Shown: positions 19,266 to 29,190 of the stretch, piece after piece
Layout of the letters: every line of letters starts with the position of its first letter
Numbering within the stretch: the stretch's first letter is position 1
Origin: Polysphondylium violaceum
Taxonomy: Eukaryota > Evosea > Eumycetozoa > Dictyosteliales > Dictyosteliaceae
Direction of reading: 5' to 3'
NCBI GenBank assembly: GCA_000277445.1
Contig: AJWJ01000183.1
Location: 1-40,470 of the forward strand
Length of the DNA: 40,470 nucleotides
Translations under genes and position numbers: made by a program
Notes under the pieces: generated by a model
The model's input: only the letters and a program-made list of their open reading frames with translations
Databases searched by the model: none
What the model was told of the DNA's origin: nothing

Positions 19266-21236
19266 TTAATTAAAATTACCTTGAATTTCAGGATCATGAA
19301 TAATATTATTTGTAATATCTAAACATCTGGCAAGATAATCGGTTTGAATCTTTTCAGTAACAATGGAATCGTGGTTATAATCTGGATGATTACGAACAAA
19401 TTCTCTAGTCCAAGTTGAAATCGATTTAATTTCTCCACTGGCTCTCTTTGATACGAAATCTATATATTTGGAAATGGTTTGATTGGTCTCAAAGTCGAAA
19501 TTAAGACTTTGAACATATCTCTTTACGATTGAAATAAGTCCAGTGAAATCTGATTTTCCATTAAAAATTTCATTTATGGTCATGAGTTCATATTCACTTT
19601 CAATGGATCCATTTGGTGAATTATCTATACAGTATAATATAATGATTAATATTTGATTGAATTAAATTAATTATCTATATACATACTATGAATATTTTTT
19701 CTAAAATAAAATTTATCAACTCTACAACTATCACGATTGTGGGCAGTCTTCATGTTTTCATCAACTTTTGAGATTGGAACATAGAAATTTAATTTCAAGT
19801 CTGATACAGCTTTGACCATCAAGGCAGAGAATACGATAAAGGCGGCATTTTGGAAATCGGTTAATTGGACTTCCATTGGACGGAATTCAACTCTCCAACC
19901 AATGTCAACGCCTGGGGAGGGTGGCTTGAAACGGACGGTTTGCCAATTGGTTGATTGAATATTTTCAAAGTGATCAGAATGTTTGGTGTCATCGATTGTG
20001 ATCTTGTCTGAATAGATTACCAATGGATCACGAATAAACAAATGGGCGTAATGTTTGGCGAGTAAATCGTCAACGCCTCCTTCAATCAATTTGTTGTAGA
20101 TGTCCTTGTCATAGACGAGATCCAAATCGTTGTATTCGCTTCTAAAAGACGAGCTACGGGAAAGGAAGCTGTCGATAGAGTCGTATCTCGACTTGTTGAT
20201 GACAAACTTGTTGTGCTTGAGTTCTCTTTGACCGAGCTCTTCTGGTGTTCTGTCGTCGACCGATTGAGAGATGACAGTCCAACGTGCGTCAATGTCTGAG
20301 AGATAGCCCTTGAAAATGGAGCTCGAGGCGGTGAGTGAGAGCATGATGGGAGCAAACACAGCCATGTGATCATACACAGTACGTGCCTCTTCAATGTTTG
20401 AGAGCTGGAATGTGGTTTGGAGACAGCAGCAACCCATGCCAAAGCCCATAGCATCCATATAGATGTTGTAGGGCTTGGTGGAAGACAAGGATGTAGAGGG
20501 TGAGCTAATATAGGTGGTAGAATCGAGATAGGCTGGTGTGTTTGTGTCTTTAAACATTGGGATATTGATAGACACATTTCCGCCACGTCTCTTTCTAATG
20601 TTGGCAGTCAATGTGCTGAATCTAAAGTGTGGATTGATGACTGTGTCTGGGAGGAATTGCGATTCTGCAACGACACCTCTGACTTGACCACTTGGTTCAG
20701 TGAATGTTTGCTTGACACCCAATAAAGGATAACTAGCCAATGTGACTATACTTTCATCTTGTTTTAAATATCTTTCTACACTTGCTCTTCTACCTTGTAA
20801 ACTAGTTTGCACTGCCAACAATTGTCTGCCCATTCCAATATATGGTTTACCTGGTGTTCCTTCAATCATAAATCTACCATACTCTGGTCTCCATAAGTAA
20901 TCTACATTATCTGGATTCATCTTTTCTTCTTGAAACAATTTATCTAAAATCTCATGAGCTCTGAGTTTTAATTTAAATGATTTACCATCTTGATCTTTAC
21001 TAATTAATATATATTCAACCTAAAATTATTGTTATTGTTAATATCTTTCATCAATCAATCGATCATGTGATCATTAATCTACTTACTTCATCACCCCATT
21101 TAAATTGATCTGCAAAACGGTCTTTGTTTGCGTTATAGATATTTAAAAATTGAATGATACCATGATCTTTGACGTATTGGGCATATTGCTCAGCATCTTC
21201 CCAAACCAATGTATTTCCTTCTGCGATAAAACCCAT
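19266..21236 (-). CDS. gcsA: Glutamate-cysteine ligase catalytic subunit (gamma-GCS)
   Basis: Exons 21236-21087, 21019-19687 and 19624-19266; 1842 nt, 613 residues, close to the animal enzyme's length. It makes gamma-glutamylcysteine from Glu, Cys and ATP, the limiting step of glutathione synthesis, in the cytosol. Seen: GNTLVWEDAEQYAKYVKDHG at the N-terminus, FKWGDE|VEYILIS over the first junction (metal-binding Glu), LWRPEYGRFMIEGTPGKPY, FRFSTLTANIRKRRG, MGFGMGCCCLQTTFQ, and ARWTVISQSVDDRTPEE; the C-terminal region has MTINEIFNGKSDFTGLI and KRASGEIKSISTWTREFV. All family landmarks are in order. Introns are short (67 and 62 nt). The gene diverges from the RBM39-like gene over about 2 kb, which holds G-box-like elements. 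Confidence 0.97.
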
Positions 21237-22556
21237 TTTATATTGTATATGATTTGATTGTGTATTTAGTTATTGGTGTGTAGTATAAATAAGTGTGTTT
21301 GTGTGTGTTGTTTATTTTGTTTGCTTTGGCGTTATATATGTTGCTTTAGCTTTGAATAAACTCTGCATAATTTAAATAGTAATTATTTTCGTTTTTGTTT
21401 GGTTTATGATAAATAAATAAAAAAAGAAATTAATATCAATATTGATTATGTGGAACAAGGGGAAGGAAGGGGGATAATTATCCTAAAAAATATCTAAAAA
21501 AAAAATAAAAAAATAAAAAAAAAAAAGGAAAACCGAGTATTACAATAAAATGAGTTTGTGTGTTGTATGAGATTTACATACACGACCTTTATGTCACTTT
21601 TGTATAAATGCGTGAGGTGGTGAAAAAGTGCAGCACGATGGAGGTGTTGAGTGAGAGTGAATGAGAATAAATACAATTTCAGTATAATAATGTTTTTGGC
21701 CAGAAAAAGAAAGATACTGAGAAATAAATAATCTGATATCACACAAATAGTAATACTACTATGTTGATTTCTATTTATATTTTGCTGGTAAAAAAAAATG
21801 TGTTGTGTTGCTTTTTTAAAAAATAAATATTGTTCCTCTGGTGGATGAGAGAAATGAAAAAAAAATAAATCAAAGAAAATAAAAAAAATGAATGGAACCA
21901 AAACACCCAGTTTATATAACTTTTTTTATGTTTTATGTAAAGAATGTTATCGATCCTATCCTTTCCTTCTTCTAAACTCACACACATAATCACCCCAGCC
22001 ACAAACGTATAACCCCCACCTTCTCGAAAAAGGTGGTTAATTAGTGTGGTGTGTGGTGAAAGAATGTTTTTGGTGTGGGGGTGAAACTAATCAATTCATA
22101 TCTCTAATTGTATCATATGAGAGTGTGATGTAATTCCAACAATGCACATTAATCATATGAGAAGAAGAAGAACAAATGTATATTTATGTTGTGTGTGCGT
22201 GATAATGTGTATGGTAAAAGAATCACCCCATATGAAAAAAAAAGAAGACTCTTATTTTTTTTTTTTTTTGTTCACATGTGAGTACAACAAATCAACATGT
22301 GTAGAGGGAAATAGCAAGAGTAAAATACAGATAAGATGAAATATAGATAGATATATACCTGAATAAATAAATAAATAATATTTGTTTTGTTTTGGTTGAT
22401 ATGAGATATGCTTTGACAAAAGTCTTTTTCTTTTATCTGGGCCACCAAAACGCCGTGGTATTTTTAATCGACTTTATGGGGACTGGGTAGATTTCCCATT
22501 TTCTAAAAAGAAATCTAATTTTTTTTAAAAAATTTTTATTCTTGATAGCTTCGAGA

Positions 22557-22596
22557 AGACCGCCCACCACCCTTTGTGGGGTCTTTTCACAGACCC
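22557..22596. other. Two mutually exclusive hairpins (candidate structured RNA)
   Basis: AGAC plus CCCAC (22557-22567, with a CG bulge) can pair with GTGGG GTCT (22576-22584). The same GGGTCT (22579-22584) can instead pair perfectly with AGACCC (22591-22596). Both stems use the central G-rich strand, so only one can form at a time. Transcription is not shown. Confidence 0.45.
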
Positions 22597-22834
22597 AATA
22601 ACAACAGATACCATAAAGACATAATGTTCTCGTAGGGACACCTCTCAGAGAGATATGAAAAAGAATCTTTTTTTTTTACTATTTTAAAACTTTACATTCT
22701 GAAATCAAATTTAGCTGGATTCTAGGTGGGTGTTGTTGTTTTTGTTTTCGAGATATAATAGAGAGTCAACAACACCAGACCTGATTGATTAATTTTGAGT
22801 TTTCAAATTCATTCAATTTTCATTTCGATGATGC

Positions 22835-22903
22835 CATGTGATGTAATGTCATGTGATGAGGTCCTTGGACATAAGGATCGTGGGCTTTGGGCCAAACATG
22901 ACA
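22835..22903. other. GC-richer patch with direct repeat and closed stem
   Basis: CATGTGATG occurs twice (22835-22843 and 22851-22859). TGTCATG (22847-22853) pairs perfectly with CATGACA (22897-22903), enclosing GTCC-TT-GGAC (22861-22870). GTGATGA resembles a C box, but I found no matching CTGA D box at the right place, so a C/D snoRNA is not supported. Confidence 0.4.
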
Positions 22904-23189
22904 GCATGATTTCAATGACTACTTACAAATATATACAAATAATAAATAATAATTATTTGTAGATATGCATGTCTAATAGATAAATACAAACTATCCCTTC
23001 TGCCTCTTCCTAAATATATGCAAGGCGTTATATTTTCATAAAAATTTTTTAATTATTTTTTTAATTTTTTTTTTTCGAAAATACAACTTTGGAAAATCTA
23101 ATTTTTTTTTCAAAAATAAATATAAATATTTCCACACAAACAACCACCACAATAGTTATCACAACATAAATAAATAAATAAATATCAGT

Positions 23190-25274
23190 ATGAGTATATC
23201 TAAAGAAGAGGTAGCTAGTACTAGTAATAATGGAAATGGTGCTACTAAAACTAATGCTGAAAGTTTGGATGTAGATGCTTTGTTGGAGGAGTCTTTTAAT
23301 AAGGTATGTAGTATACAGATGGATAGATAAAAACAACAACATTTTTATTAACGATATTTTTTTATTATATAGGGCTTAGAATCTTCAACAAATACTACTA
23401 CTTTGGCAACAATGAATGAGAAAAAAAGATCATCACCCGAAGATGCAGAATCTGTAAATGAAAGTGAGTCATATGAAAAAAAGAGAAAGAGTTCAGAAAG
23501 AGATGGTTCATCATCATCATCATCATCGGTTTCAAAGAGCAATGATAGAGATCGTAGTGATAGAGACAGAGACAGAGATCGTAGTGATAGGGATAGAGAT
23601 AGAGATTACAGAGACAAAGATCGTGATAGAGATCGTAGCGATAGAGACAGAGATAGAGATTATCGTAGTAGTGATAGAGATCGTGATAGATACAGTAGCA
23701 GAGATTACAGAGACAGAGATCGTGATAGAGATTACAGAGATAGAGACTACTATAGCAGCAGCAGAGATAGATACAGTAGTAGAGATTATAGAGACCGTGA
23801 TAGAGATAGAGATCACTACAGCAGCAGAGATAGATACAGAGACGATAAATATGATAAAAAGAGTGACTATGATAGAAAAGACAAGTATAAAGATGAAAAA
23901 GACACCAGAGAGGGTAGCAGCAGTAGATCAAGTTCAAATAGAGATAGTAAAGAAAAATCAACTCCTCCACAAACCCCAAAAGATAAAGAATCAGCTGCCA
24001 CCACACCCGCCACAGGCATCCCAGAACCAGACGAAGAAAGCGATCTTAGAACTGTATTTGTTTCAAATCTTTCACCTCGTATCACTGAAAAGGATTTGTA
24101 CGATTTTTTTGCCCAAGCAGGTAAAGTTTTAAACGTAAGTTTGATTACCGACCGTATCACCAAAAGACTAAAGGGCGTTGGATATGTTGAATTTGCAGAA
24201 CGAGATCAAGTCCAAAGAGCCATATCTTTGGCCGGCCAAAAGGTATTGGAGCAATCTATCCAAGTGCATGCAATCCAACCAGAAAAGAAACAACCAAAAC
24301 CATCAAGTGGCGGCAATGCCAGAATCTATGTAGGATACATTCACATTGACGCAACCGAAGAGATGATTAGAACATTGGTAGCACCCTATGGCGACGTAGA
24401 CTTTATCAATATCCACACTAAGCCCGGTGTATCAAAGTATGCCTTTATTCAATTTAAGTCTTCTGAGAATGCAAAGAGAGCCATCCAGGAATTGAATGGC
24501 AAAGAGTTGATGGGCAAAAACCTCAAATTGAATATGGTCAGTGAGGAAAAGAACTCTAATGGCACATACATACAAGTGCCCCAGATCAATAACATCATTC
24601 ATCATAATTACCAACCAGTACCAATAGGCATTCCACCACCTGGCGCTCCAAATAACATGTATCACAATAATCCAATGATGCATCACATGATGATGAAACA
24701 ACAACAGCAACAGCAACAACAATATTTGATGAGAGCACAGGGACAGGGTGGCTCTATTTTAGGTGATCCAAGTCAACTCGGTTTGGCCAATAATCCATAT
24801 GGGGCCAACAATAGTGGCATAAATAACAATCAACATTCATTTAGAGAAAACAATGCATTAAGTTCACTTGACGAAGATGACGGTGGTATACCTCTTACTG
24901 CTCAGGGTAGAGCATTATTAACTGCTAAATTACTTGCACCACAAAACACTACTACAACTACTACTACATCAACCAATAACAATACTAAAACAACATGTGT
25001 ACTATTAAAAAATATGTTTGATCCAGAGACAGAAACAGCTGATGATTGGGAACAAGAAATCCAAAGTGAAACTTATTCAGAATGCTCTACTTTTGGTAAA
25101 GTTCAACATATCTTTTTGGACAAGAATAGTAAAGGTTGCATTTATCTTCGTTTTGATACAAACGAAGCCGTTCAAAGAGCAATTGCTAAACTCAATGGAA
25201 GATGGTTTGGTCAAAAACAAATTCTCGCTGATCCAATTCCAGAATCTATTTATAAACAAAAGTTCCCATATTAA
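23190..25274 (+). CDS. RBM39/CAPER-type splicing factor (RS/RD domain, RRM1, RRM2, UHM)
   Basis: Exon 1 is 23190-23303 (38 codons), the intron is 69 nt, and exon 2 is 23373-25274; 671 residues. After an acidic Ser/Thr-rich start (SISKEEVASTSNN) comes an Arg-Asp/Arg-Ser tract (about 90-190: DRDRDRS, RDYRDRD, YSSRD units). RRM1 is at about 262-335 (RTVFVSNLSP, GVGYVEFA), RRM2 at about 353-428 (ARIYVGYIHI, KYAFIQF), a Gln/Asn-rich linker follows, and a U2AF-homology RRM lies at about 580-671 (CVLLKNMFDPETE, GCIYLRF, NGRWFGQKQILADPI). The RS-RRM-RRM-UHM order and the terminal motif are diagnostic of RBM39/Rsd1. These nuclear factors help U2 snRNP recognise 3' splice sites. The RD tract is coded by imperfect GATAGAGA-like repeats. 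Divergent from the ligase gene. Confidence 0.95.
23545..23850 (+). repeat. GA-rich minisatellite-like tract encoding the RD/RS domain
   Basis: About 300 bp of imperfect 6-12-bp units such as GATAGAGA and GATCGTGA. Arg and Asp alternate, written with AGA/CGT and GAT/GAC. Its reverse strand has long open frames of Tyr/Leu or Ile/Ser composition that are not genes. Confidence 0.85.
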
Positions 25275-26314
25275 GTACTTTTATTCTTCCTTTCCCTCTC
25301 TCTTTCCTCGCTCTATCCTTTTTTTTTTTTGGTTTTGTTTTTGCTTTGTTTTGTTTTCTTTCTGCTCTATAATTAATGTCAAATACATTATTATAATAAT
25401 CATCATCATATATATGATTCCCAATGGATATTAAAAGCTACTATTAAACCTCCTTTACCTTTTTTTCTAAACGACTAAACAGATAAATAAAAATATTTAG
25501 GCAAATAATTAACCTCTACAATCCTTCAAAAATAAGGAGATCGATCTCCTCTTTATCAATCAATACTTTTAGTATAATTACGATTACTATTTCATTCCTA
25601 TAATTGTTATTATTATGTACTAATAGTATTATTGTTTTTAGATATAATTTAAATTTTAAATAATATAGACGAATATACTATGATTTATTATTGATGAAAA
25701 AGAACATATAGACGAGTATGATAATATGCCTCTAAGTTTGTTGCTGTTGTTGTTGTTGTTATTGTTGTTATTGTGTTATATACATATGTTGTTGTTATTG
25801 TAGTTTTATTGATTACTAATTTAAAATGATATATAAATCAATAATAAAAAGATTGCTAGATAGATAATCTGTTGTGAAAATACAGAAGAAACTGAACCAT
25901 AAAAATCTCTAGTCATAGGTAAACCATTATCTCTTTCCTATATCATAATATATGTTTGTATATTAGCAAGTATTTTAAAAATGATAATCTATTTCACATT
26001 GACGATAGTATCTATGCAATCAAGCACAAATACACTCAACCTCACACCCACACTCTCTTAATTCATTAATGGTGATGATCATACAATATACACTGTTTTA
26101 CCCGGTGATGATGAAGTCCATTTATTAAAATATATAAAATCTGATGACCATTCAATATGATCATTTAACGAGGACATTTCTTATTTGTTTGTTCTCTCTT
26201 TGTCAATGAAATTTTTATGAGAGGACTTTTGTGTACAAAGAAAAACTAAGCTTTTAAAAAAAATTTTAATTTTTTACAATAAATATAAATCAGATAGAAA
26301 TTATTAAATAATAT
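25275..26314. other. Convergent spacer
   Basis: About 1 kb between two genes that end facing each other. A/T-rich, with CT-rich sequence just after the RBM39-like stop, a T10 run near 25321, GAGATCGATCTC (palindrome at 25542-25553) and a TTG repeat at about 25740-25775. No gene or RNA recognised. Confidence 0.5.
25740..25775. repeat. TTG triplet repeat
   Basis: TTG/TTA triplet run in the non-coding convergent spacer; the other strand reads CAA. No open frame of gene size runs through it. Confidence 0.8.
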
Positions 26315-27480
26315 TTATTGTCCTTCTTCTTTTTTATTAGCTTTTGATCTCTTTCTTCTTGTTTTTTTCTTTTGAACATCTTCACTTTCTTTACTTGTTT
26401 CTTTTTCTTCTTGTTTTTCTTCTTGTTTTTTAATATCGGATGTAGTTATTGTGGTTGGTGTTGTTGTTTTTTGTTTTTTATTTGGTTGTTTAGTTGGTTT
26501 AGTTGGTTTAGCTGGCTTCGTTGGTTGAGTTGGTTGAGTTGGTTTAATACTAGTATTTTCTTTTTCTTCTTCTTTTGGTTCTTGTTTTTTAATTGGTTGT
26601 TCTTTTTTCTCTACATCATCCAATTTTCTTTTTTTGTTAGTGGTATCATTGTTGCTGTTGTTGGTCTCTGTTTTAGTGGTGGTGGTGGTGGTGGTGGTGG
26701 TTGTTGGTGCTTTTTTATTTATTGATTGTTTAGGAATATTTGCTGATGGTGCTGTTTTTGTTGAGGTAGTGGTGGTGGGAGTAGCAGGGGTGGGAGTTGG
26801 TTGATATTGTTTTTTAGTTACTGGTGGTACATATTTATCACCGAGTTTCTTTTTCAACAATAATTCTTTTTCTTGATTATTTACAGCGGTCAATAGTTTA
26901 TGAGTTTTAATCATACCTTGATAGGAGAGGGTGGTGGGTTTCTCTAAAATGACCATATTTGTCAACACAAACAATAAAGGAACACCTGCATTCTTTCTAA
27001 TCTCGACTCTAGTGTCGTGATCTTGAGCGGCAACCATGAATTTCTTTTCACCCTTTTGGAGTAATCTTTGAAAACACGATCTCGAGTAATCTGCTGGACC
27101 AGCTCTAGCTTTATCGTCGTGAGTATGATAACAATGGATTTGTTCTACTTTTTTAGCAATATTGAGTAACTCTAATGGATATACATCTGTACCACATTTT
27201 CTCATCTCTGATAAACAACATGATGTCATATCTATATCAATGTATACATTAGTATTGTATTTGTGCGTATCAGGGTACACTTTCTATAACAACACATACA
27301 AAAAAAAGTTCTTGGGGCCTCCAATAGTTTTGGAATGACCTCACGAAAGTTTATGTTCATACCAATGGATTTTTTCAAGAAATCGGGATCCATCAAAATA
27401 TGAAAAGGTTCGCTGAATCCATAGTTTGTTTTATAAAATTGTACAATCTTTTTATAGTTCTTTATTCTCTTTATCTTCAT
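26315..27480 (-). CDS. utp23: rRNA-processing protein UTP23 (PIN-fold, SSU processome)
   Basis: Exon 1 is 27480-27300, the intron is 68 nt, and exon 2 is 27231-26315; 365 residues. It starts MKIKRIKNYKKIVQFYKTNYGFSEPFHI, the signature N-terminus of UTP23/FCF1 proteins. A PIN domain follows: ILMDPDFLKKSI, then TSCCLSEMRKCG over the junction, CYHTHD (metal-ligand type Cys/His), FMVAAQDHDTRVEIRKNAGVPLLFVLTNMVILEKP. UTP23 acts with the snR30/U17 box H/ACA RNP in early 18S rRNA maturation; like other members it is probably not an active nuclease. Residues about 205-365 are an added low-complexity tail: Thr runs, PTKPTKP repeats, then Lys/Glu-rich KKKTRRKRSKANKKE, likely nucleolar. The family norm is about 250 residues, so the tail is the odd part. 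Confidence 0.93.
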
Positions 27481-27648
27481 TCTTGTATTATTATTATTGG
27501 ATTTCTAAATATATTGTACTTTTTTTTTTTTTTTTTTTCGTTTCGTTTTTTTGCAACACTTTTTTTAAAATTTTTCAGATTCCATTTTTATTTAGTTTTT
27601 TTTTTGTTGAAGATATATAGTAATATATATACAAATAAATAAAATAAA
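27481..27648. promoter_or_regulatory. Short divergent promoter, UTP23 / LRR protein
   Basis: 168 bp separate two divergent start codons. It holds an 18-nt T run (about 27521-27538) and A/T stretches such as ATATATA near 27621-27630. Both core promoters must lie here or within the first exons. Confidence 0.5.
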
Positions 27649-29091
27649 ATGTGGGCAGTTGGATCACAATTGGATAGAATTTCCGCACAATTAAAGAGCA
27701 ATTCAATTACATCATTGTTTCTTCCATCCTTTATTTCAATAAATTCATCAAATATTAATCAATTATTGGATGCACTCTCTGCAAATACTTCATTGGAGGA
27801 GTTGTATTTAGTTGACCATAATATTAATAAAGGTACAGTAGTATATATATTATTTTTTTAAATGTTACTGGTTATTAATATATAGATATAAAAAGATGAG
27901 TTGAAAAAAGTTGGAGAGGTAATTGGAAATCATAAATCATTATATAAAGTTTCAGTTGGACATTCAAAGATTGGAGAATGTGTCGAGGAATTATCAGGTT
28001 TATTGGAGGGTGTATTAAAATCAAAGAGTATCAGAGTCATTAATTTCTCTAAACAATCTTTAAGTGGAGATGGGTTGAAAACTATTAAAGATGTAATGAT
28101 GGTAAACAATGGCGGTGAATTACATGAAATAAATCTTGCAGATAATCAATTAACCAAGGAGTCTATTCCTCATTTGATTGAAATTATCAATGCCAATCCA
28201 CAATTACATACATTGGAGCTTGGTGAAAATTCATTCAACACTGTCACCGACGAGTTGGTAGAGAGTTTGTCAAAATCAAATATCAAAAAGTTGGTATTAA
28301 ATAATTGCCCAATCGGCGATCATGGTGCTGTAGCCATTGCAAAGTTAATGTCGAATAACAAATCGCTACAACAAATTCTATTAAACAACTGTGACATACA
28401 AGAGTTGGGTTCCTCGCATATTGGTAATTCACTCGTCTCTTGGAAAGGCTCTGTTTTTAGTGCATCTTATAACTCTTCCATGTTTCATCATTTGTTTAAT
28501 GATTGGGATCAAACCAAGTTGTCAGAGCTCCATAATCAAGGTGTTTTATCAGACATTGAGTCAATTTCTCTCAAAGGTTGTATGATTGGTGATCAAGGAT
28601 TAATTAAAATTGTCAAAGGAATCAAACATTTCCCTCGTTTAAAGGTTTTGGATTTAGCAAACAATAAGCTTACAGCCAAAGGAATAGAATCATTGGAGTC
28701 TATTCTTCTCGGACCAGACTCTACCATTAAAGAGTTGAACATTAGTTTTAATCATTTGGGTAAAGAGGGTCAAGATATAATTCACAATTGGATCAAAAGT
28801 GGTGAATTGGTTTCATTGGATTCCCTTTATATAAGCAGTATTGATTTGGAATTTTTAGATCTTTTTGAAATTGCCAAATCTCTTGGCGACTGTAATAATT
28901 CAATTAAATTTTTAGAAGCCATGAATACTATTAAACCAAAGTTTGATGAAGAAGTTGAAAAAGAGGAAAATGAAAAAGAACAAAATGACGAAGAGGATGA
29001 CGAAGATGAAGAAGAAACAATTGAAGATCAATTCTTTGAACTCGAAAACACTTTAAAAGAAGAGAAATCAATTAAAATTAAATGGATGTAA
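27649..29091 (+). CDS. Leucine-rich-repeat protein with acidic tail (RNH1/RanGAP-type LRRs)
   Basis: Exon 1 is 27649-27832, the intron is 27833-27895, and exon 2 is 27896-29091; 459 residues. Repeats of the 28-residue ribonuclease-inhibitor type run through most of the chain: LHEINLADNQLTKESIPHL, LHTLELGENSFNTVTDELV, LKVLDLANNKLTAKGIESL, IKELNISFNHLGKEGQDII. From about residue 415 the tail is strongly acidic (EENEKEQNDEEDDEDEEETIEDQ) and ends in Lys-rich KSIKIKWM. LRRs followed by an acidic stretch recall RanGAP/Rna1, but I cannot see the catalytic Arg context clearly, so this is only a suggestion. The donor GTACAG is weak, and the acceptor at 27895 (AAAAG) was preferred to the nearer ATATAG because the latter leads to a stop. 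Start codon is 169 bp from the divergent UTP23 start. Confidence 0.85.
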
Positions 29092-29190
29092 ATAAATTAA
29101 AAAAAAAAGAAAAAAAAAAGTGTTTGATTGATTTTTGCAAATTTTGATCTAAATATAAATATAGATTAAGATTAAGAAATTTCAAACAAA

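Larger units (their letters stand above)
21237..23189. promoter_or_regulatory. Two-kilobase divergent intergenic region with GC-richer islands
   Basis: Between the divergent glutamate-cysteine ligase and RBM39-like genes. No gene supported; short frames at 21494, 21775 and 22142 are composition artefacts. Islands of mixed sequence stand out from A/T-rich DNA: 22010-22090 (ACCCCCACC, then GTGTGGTGTGTGGTG and GGTGTGGGGGT, i.e. G-box-like sites in both orientations), 22440-22480, 22550-22650 (overlapping hairpins around AGACC/GGTCT) and 22827-22925 (stem TGTCATG/CATGACA). These may be enhancer elements or an unannotated non-coding RNA. Confidence 0.5.

Noticed and set aside
22142-22339. 65-codon frame in the ligase/RBM39 spacer
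   Set aside because: Composition-driven (Cys, Phe, Lys runs), no splice or promoter support.
22827-22925. Possible C/D box snoRNA
   Set aside because: GTGATGA resembles a C box but no CTGA D box lies at a proper distance and terminal stems do not bracket the boxes.
23398-24006. Long reverse-strand open frame opposite the RBM39-like gene
   Set aside because: It is the mirror of the GA-rich RD repeat (Tyr/Leu/Cys monotony), has no start context and overlaps a firmly identified gene.
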